From Actinomadura chibensis NBRC 106107 (lineage in GTDB: Bacteria > Actinomycetota > Actinomycetes > Streptosporangiales > Streptosporangiaceae), in assembly GCF_001552135.1 (NCBI RefSeq), contig NZ_BCQP01000039.1, positions 62,001 to 126,000 on the forward strand: a stretch of 64,000 bases of DNA, given 5' to 3'. Each line of letters begins with the position of its first letter. Positions within the stretch are counted from its first letter, which is position 1. Shown piece after piece: positions 60,270 through 64,000 of this stretch. The position numbers were made by a program, and so were the translations under genes. The notes beneath the pieces were generated by a model. It had not been told where the DNA came from. It worked only from the letters and a program-made list of their open reading frames with translations, and did no database searches.

Positions 60270-60369
60270 ATTTGCGAACCCTCAAGGGGCGATGAGAACA
60301 CAAGGGGTCGCAGAAAAAACAAGCCCCATAATGAGAGCAGTTTCAAACCCTCGTAGGGGCGATGAGGAC
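60270..60369. CRISPR. Two-repeat CRISPR mini-array (type III-like repeat)
   Basis: Repeat copies at 60270-60299 and 60340-60369 flank a 40-base spacer (60300-60339). The second copy starts GTTTCAAACCCTC and ends GGGGCGATGAGGAC. The first keeps AACCCTC and GGGGCGATGAGAAC but differs at the 5' end and loses one base in the loop. Both keep the short CCCT...AGGG hairpin. The sequence resembles repeats of other type III arrays. The ATGAGAAC/ATGAGGAC ends look like 8-base crRNA handles if the plus strand is transcribed. No further repeats follow before cas6, so this is a minimal or relic array between the SAVED gene and cas6. Confidence 0.72.
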
Positions 60370-60424
60370 CCGCAAGGCAAATGCGTTCGTGGCTTTCTGA
60401 TGGACGAGAGGGAGGACAGGTTCG

Positions 60425-61171
60425 ATGCGTTTGCGAGTGACCTTTCACACGGGGGCTCGGGAGCTGCCCTGGGAGGACGTCTTGGCTCCCGGACGGGCCG
60501 TGGCGTACGCGCTGCTGGAGCGCGGGGCGCCTGAACTGGGGCGGGCTCTTCATGACCGTGGCTGGGGACCGCACAAGCTCCGGCCCTTCGGTTACGGCGC
60601 GCCCATCTTCCCAGGGGCGCGGAGGCGTCGCGGCGTCTATGCCGCCGACGGGCCCGGCGTGCTGGAGTTCGGGAGTCCGCTGATCGCGGTGGTCGAGGGG
60701 TGGGCGGCCGCGCTCGCGTCGATTCCCGTCCTGGCGTGGGGAGCGACCGCTTTCATCGTCGATCGGGTCGAGCCGGTCGAAGCCCCGAGATTCGAGACCG
60801 GCAAAGCCGTCTTCCGGACGGAGACGCCCGTGGTGATGAAGGGATCCGGACGTGACGCGTCGGGTGCCCGTGAACGTCGCGAGGCGTGGTGCCTTCCGGG
60901 CGAGCCCGAATGGGACTTCTACGTTCAGCGCAATCTTCGGCGCAAAGCGGCGTCCTTGGGCTTGGACCCCGAGGTCACGCTGGAGAACGTCGGATGGATC
61001 GGGCGCAAGCGTTCGTTCGCGGTGGGCAGCGCCGGGGGCGGGAAGAAGCCGGGCGCCCGCGTCGAGGTCATGGTGTCCGGCGCACCGGAGACGCTGTCGG
61101 CGCTCCATTCCTGGGGGCTGGGGCAGGACAACAGCACGGGGATGGGCTGGATCGGCGCGCCGCGCCGCTGA
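60425..61171 (+). CDS. cas6: Cas6-type CRISPR RNA endonuclease
   Basis: 248 residues; GGAGGACAGG precedes ATG 60425. The N-terminal ferredoxin-like half contains LHDRGWGPHKLRPFGYGAPI, the Cas6-typical 'H-x5-kpF-x-S' region. The C-terminal glycine-rich loop HSWGLGQDNSTGMGWIG is the family signature that binds the repeat hairpin. The probable general-acid His is one of those near residue 40, but this is not certain. It cuts precursor crRNA within repeats such as those at 60270-60369. Confidence 0.85.
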   Translation: MRLRVTFHTGARELPWEDVLAPGRAVAYALLERGAPELGRALHDRGWGPHKLRPFGYGAPIFPGARRRRGVYAADGPGVLEFGSPLIAVVEGWAAALASIPVLAWGATAFIVDRVEPVEAPRFETGKAVFRTETPVVMKGSGRDASGARERREAWCLPGEPEWDFYVQRNLRRKAASLGLDPEVTLENVGWIGRKRSFAVGSAGGGKKPGARVEVMVSGAPETLSALHSWGLGQDNSTGMGWIGAPRR

Positions 61172-61257
61172 CCGCTGATCCCTCGCCGCCGCGGCCCCGA
61201 GACCCCCTCTGGGCTGGTCGAACTTGACGCATTCCGATATGGGAATATGATTGCGGC

Positions 61258-61611
61258 ATGGCACGAGCAGCGACGACGTCGGACGTCTTCAACGCGATCG
61301 CGGAGCCGCAGCGGCGGCAGATCCTGGTGCTGCTGCGGGCGGGGGAGCGGCCGGTGACCGAGTTGGCGCGGGAGTTGGGCATGACCCAGCCCGGGGCGTC
61401 CAAACACCTGCGGGTGCTCCGGGAGGTCGGGCTGGTGCGGGACCGCAGGGCGGGCAAGCAGCGCCTGTACGGCCTGGACGCCCGCGGGCTGCGGCCGGTC
61501 CACGAGTGGACCGGCGGGTTCGAGCGGTTCTGGAACGAGAGCTTCGACCGGCTGGACGCGTACGTGCAGGACCTGAAGCAGGAAAGGGAGCAGGAAAGGG
61601 AGGAGGAGTAG
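61258..61611 (+). CDS. ArsR-family winged-helix transcriptional regulator
   Basis: 117 residues. FNAIAEPQRRQILVLLRAGE, then VTELARELGMTQPGASKHLR, VLREVGLV and a beta-wing RRAGKQRLYGL make a complete ArsR-type helix-turn-helix. The C-terminus is a charged tail (KQEREQEREEE). No metal-binding Cys pair is seen, so it belongs to the branch paired with AHSA1/SRPBCC proteins. It controls the downstream genes and itself; the next gene begins 3 bases later. Confidence 0.9.
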   Translation: MARAATTSDVFNAIAEPQRRQILVLLRAGERPVTELARELGMTQPGASKHLRVLREVGLVRDRRAGKQRLYGLDARGLRPVHEWTGGFERFWNESFDRLDAYVQDLKQEREQEREEE

Positions 61612-61614
61612 CCG

Positions 61615-62091
61615 ATGAGTGCGACGGCCGACCGCGAGATCGTCATCTCGCGGGTCATCGACGCCCCGGCGGACCTGGTGTTCGAGGCGTTCACCGAGGT
61701 CCGGCACCTGTCGCGGTGGTGGGGCCCGGAGGGGTTCACCACGACGACGCGGTCGTTCGAGTTCCGCGTCGGCGGGGAGTGGGACTTCGTGATGCACGGA
61801 CCGGACGGAACGGACTACCAGGAGTGGATCTCCTGGACCGAGATAGCCCGCCCGGAGCGGATCTCGCTGCTGCACGGCGAGTCCCGCGGCGACCCGAACG
61901 CCTTCGAGTCGTTCCTGACGTTCGAGCCCGACGGCGCGGCGACCCGGATCGAGATGCGCACGGTCTTCCCCACCAAGGAACTGCGCGACGAGGCCGCCGA
62001 GAAGTACCACGCCATTGAGGGCGGTCAGCAGACCCTGAGCAACCTCGCCGCCTATGTCGCCGAAATCGTTCAGAAGGGAGCGGAGGGCTGA
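61615..62091 (+). CDS. SRPBCC (AHSA1-like) family protein
   Basis: 158 residues. REIVISRVIDAPADLVFEAF, HLSRWWGPEGFTTTTRSFEF, VGGEWDFVMHGPDGTDYQEW and ERISLLHGE define the START/Bet v1-like fold with the family 'WWGP' motif. It binds hydrophobic ligands in a deep pocket; the ligand is not known. The stop overlaps the next start by one base (TGATGG). Confidence 0.9.
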   Translation: MSATADREIVISRVIDAPADLVFEAFTEVRHLSRWWGPEGFTTTTRSFEFRVGGEWDFVMHGPDGTDYQEWISWTEIARPERISLLHGESRGDPNAFESFLTFEPDGAATRIEMRTVFPTKELRDEAAEKYHAIEGGQQTLSNLAAYVAEIVQKGAEG

Positions 62092-62711
62092 TGGCGGGAA
62101 AAGTGTTCTTCAGCGTGTCGATGTCGCTGGACGGGTTCATCGCCCCTGAATCCATCGAGGACCTGATGGGGCCGCAATGGAGGGAACTGCAGGGGTGGGT
62201 CTTTCCGCAACGGTTCTTCCGGGAGAATCTGCGGCTTGGCGAGGGCGGTGAGGAAGGGCGCGACAACGACATCCTGCGGGAGACGTTCGAGCGCACCGGC
62301 GCGAGCGTGATGGGCAAGCGCATGTTCGACGCGGGCGAGCGGGCGTGGCCGGAGGAGGCGCCGTTCCACACGCCGGTCTTCGTCGTGACGCACGAGAAGC
62401 GCGACCCGTGGGAGCGGCCGGGTGGGACGGTCTTCCATTTCGTCGACGACGGCTTCGAGAGTGCGCTCGACCGGGCGCGCGAGGCCGCAGGCGACCGCGA
62501 CGTCCGCGTCGCGGGCGGCGGCGCGACGATCCTGGAATACCTGAACGCCGGTCTGATCGACGAGTTCTCGGTCGCGGTGGCGCCCGTGCTGTTCGGCTCC
62601 GGGATCCGCCTGTTCGAGGGCGTGGACGCCGACCGCGTGGCCCTCGACCCGGCCCGCGCGGAGCCCTCCCCGCGGGTGACGCACCTCACCTACACCGTCC
62701 GGCAGCGATAG
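62091..62711 (+). CDS. Dihydrofolate-reductase-like (RibD C-terminal) family protein
   Basis: 206 residues. KVFFSVSMSLDGFIA at the N-terminus and GASVMGKRMFDAGERAWPEE are the RibD-C/DHFR-like NADPH-binding fold. DVRVAGGGATILEYLNAGLI and VAPVLFGSGIRLFEG complete it. A reductase of unknown substrate, not true DHFR by length and motif. Co-transcribed with the ArsR and AHSA1-like genes. Confidence 0.9.
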   Translation: MAGKVFFSVSMSLDGFIAPESIEDLMGPQWRELQGWVFPQRFFRENLRLGEGGEEGRDNDILRETFERTGASVMGKRMFDAGERAWPEEAPFHTPVFVVTHEKRDPWERPGGTVFHFVDDGFESALDRAREAAGDRDVRVAGGGATILEYLNAGLIDEFSVAVAPVLFGSGIRLFEGVDADRVALDPARAEPSPRVTHLTYTVRQR

Positions 62712-63108
62712 CCGCCCGGCACGCGCGAAGGTCGGCGGCTCTGGCCGCGGGGAGGGGTAATCCTTACCCCTGGGCAATCTCCACCCGGATGTCCGGTAGA
62801 TGATATTTTATTGTTGATCATTGCCGATTAGGCATGTTCATGTCCGTCTGGGAGGTGGACGACCGTCGATGTGAGCCTGTGATCAGCGTCCCGGCGACAC
62901 GACCGACAGGTGCCTTCCCCCAGCGCGCGGACACGCCAGGGCCGAGCCGGCCGAGGTCCTCCCTCGGCGCCCCGGCCACTGTCGCACACGCCGTCGAGGG
63001 ACCCCTCCACCGGGCCGTGGCCACCGGGGCCGACTTCACCGTCCCCCATCAGGGTGCCGCGCCGCCGGGGCGGCACCGCCCGGCAGCAGACCGAGGTGAA
63101 GCGCCGCC
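62712..63108. promoter_or_regulatory. Intergenic region before the P450 gene
   Basis: About 400 bases without a credible gene. An inverted repeat lies at 62753-62771 and an AT-rich stretch at 62799-62835 (TAGATGATATTTTATTG and following) that stands out in this GC-rich DNA and may hold a promoter. The frame crossing 62834-63298 is Pro/Arg-rich and not biased like a gene. Confidence 0.4.
62753..62771. promoter_or_regulatory. Perfect inverted repeat, operator or terminator
   Basis: AGGGGTAA-TCC-TTACCCCT has 8-base perfect arms and a 3-base loop, 42 bases after the reductase stop. There is no following T-run, so it could be a regulator-binding site for either the operon end or the P450 promoter, or a weak terminator. 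Confidence 0.45.
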
Positions 63109-64000
63109 ATGTCGATCGACGCCCCTTCCTCCGGCCAGTCCCCGCAGACCCCGTCCGCCCGGCGGCCGTCCCGGCCCGAGCGGCCGCGCGCGGCCGAGAC
63201 CATCGCGTTCCGCCACCTGGTCGGCCCGCTGCGCAAGGACCCACTCCAGGCCCTGTCCCGGATCGTCCAGGAGCGCGACGGCGCGATCACCCGCCTGAAC
63301 CTGGGGCTGTTCCGGCCCTACCTGGTGACACGGCCCGACGACGTCAAGCACGTCCTGCTGACCCGGGCGCGGGACTGCTACCCGCGGCAGGGCCTGATGT
63401 GGGACGCCATGCAGCGGCTCGTGGGCGACAACATCGGAGGCGAGGGCGACAAGCACGCCGAGGCGCGCCGCGCGCTGCAACCCCAGTTCGCGGCCCGGCA
63501 CCTGCGGGAGGTCTACCCGGGCTGGGCGCCGGTGGTCACCCGGGCCGTCGACGACCTCCTCCGGCGCCGAGCGCCGGGCGAGGCCTTCGAGGTCTACTGG
63601 GAGGTCACGCGCGTCATCCACCGCGCCGTGAACGACCTGTTCTTCGGCGGACGGATCAGCGTCGAGGACGCCGAACTGGTGGGCCAGGCGGTCCGGACCG
63701 CGACCACGTCGATCGTCCCGAGGCTGCTGGCGCCCTGGATGCCGAACTGGATCCCGATCCCGGGGGACCGGCGGTTCCGCCGGTCGGTGCGCACCGTGGA
63801 CCGCGTCATCCAGCCGCTGGTGACGGCCGCGCGGCAGCCGGGCAATGCGGGGATCGCCTCGATGCTGGCGAAGCGCGGCCGCACCGACCGGCAGATCCGC
63901 GACGAACTCGTCGCGCTGGCGGTCGCCGGCAGCGAGAGCACGGCGGTCGCGCTGAGCTGGCTTCCGGTGATGCTCGCCGACCACCCCGACATCGAGGCCC
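63109..64000 (+). CDS. Cytochrome P450, 5' part (gene continues past window)
   Basis: 297 residues are visible from ATG 63109 (GAGGTGAA upstream). AFRHLVGPLRKDPLQALSRI and ALQPQFAARHLREVYPGWAP match the N-terminal half of P450s. The oxygen-binding I-helix is visible near the edge as LVALAVAGSESTAVALSW. The haem-ligand Cys region lies outside the window. A mono-oxygenase of unknown substrate; there is no membrane anchor, as usual for bacterial P450s. Confidence 0.9.
   Translation, partial: MSIDAPSSGQSPQTPSARRPSRPERPRAAETIAFRHLVGPLRKDPLQALSRIVQERDGAITRLNLGLFRPYLVTRPDDVKHVLLTRARDCYPRQGLMWDAMQRLVGDNIGGEGDKHAEARRALQPQFAARHLREVYPGWAPVVTRAVDDLLRRRAPGEAFEVYWEVTRVIHRAVNDLFFGGRISVEDAELVGQAVRTATTSIVPRLLAPWMPNWIPIPGDRRFRRSVRTVDRVIQPLVTAARQPGNAGIASMLAKRGRTDRQIRDELVALAVAGSESTAVALSWLPVMLADHPDIEA

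Noticed and set aside
62834..63298. 154-codon plus-strand frame before the P450
   Set aside because: Pro/Arg/Ser-rich, overlaps the real P450 start in another frame and has no ribosome site matching its start.

Overview
The window is high-GC DNA of a filamentous-actinomycete type. GTG starts are frequent, third codon positions are almost always G or C, and many genes overlap by 4 bases (ATGA/GTGA). An SAV2177-type methyltransferase, an Fxs-type RiPP locus and cydABDC-type respiration genes all fit an actinomycete. The overall look recalls Actinomadura/Thermomonosporaceae, but the genus cannot be proven from the sequence alone.

Layout. (1) 0-6.6 kb: the end of a VOC/glyoxalase-like gene, then cydA-cydB-cydD-cydC (cytochrome bd oxidase and its assembly ABC exporter). 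(2) 6.7-18.0 kb: two convergent operons of CHAT-protease systems. Each carries a CHAT protein, a small Cys-motif protein and a paralogous membrane protein, in that order; the left one adds two large membrane/helical-repeat proteins. (3) 18.1-26.1 kb: a membrane protein, a NarL-type two-component pair, and a five-gene chain of ECF sigma factor, zinc-finger membrane anti-sigma factor, ABC ATPase and two membrane proteins. A divergent beta-trefoil protein follows. (4) 26.17-31.18 kb: a roughly 5 kb island at the 3' end of tRNA-Lys(CTT). It is bounded by 52-bp direct repeats of the tRNA, has visibly lower GC, and carries a HTH-N6-methylase-specificity fusion, two small membrane proteins and two broken genes; no integrase is visible. 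(5) 31.2-33.7 kb: an atypical LuxR regulator, an SAV2177-family methyltransferase and a P-loop kinase-like protein.

(6) 33.7-46.3 kb: a split Fxs-type RiPP locus. A 56-aa FxsA-like precursor ending FDAAI, an FxsT-like MinD/NB-ARC/TPR protein and an unknown protein lie on the minus strand at 40.9-46.3 kb. The HExxH peptide beta-hydroxylase and FxsB-type radical SAM enzyme lie on the same strand at 33.7-36.3 kb. A plus-strand cassette of a membrane protein and two P-loop ATPases separates the two halves.

(7) 48.4-61.2 kb: a type III (III-D-like) CRISPR locus. The minus-strand operon runs cas10 (GGDD, no HD), csx10, a RAMP, csx19, a TIGR03986-like RAMP and a 769-aa protein with a CARF-like N-terminus. 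Divergent from cas10 is a membrane-anchored SAVED protein, followed by a two-repeat mini-array and cas6. Cas10 probably makes cyclic oligoadenylate on target recognition, and the TM-SAVED protein and CARF-like protein are the candidate receivers. (8) 61.3-64 kb: an ArsR/AHSA1/DHFR-like operon and the start of a cytochrome P450.

The strongest leads for undescribed biology are the TM-SAVED plus CARF-like pair of candidate type III effectors, the mirrored CHAT modules, and the Fxs locus with a non-canonical precursor and an inserted ATPase cassette.
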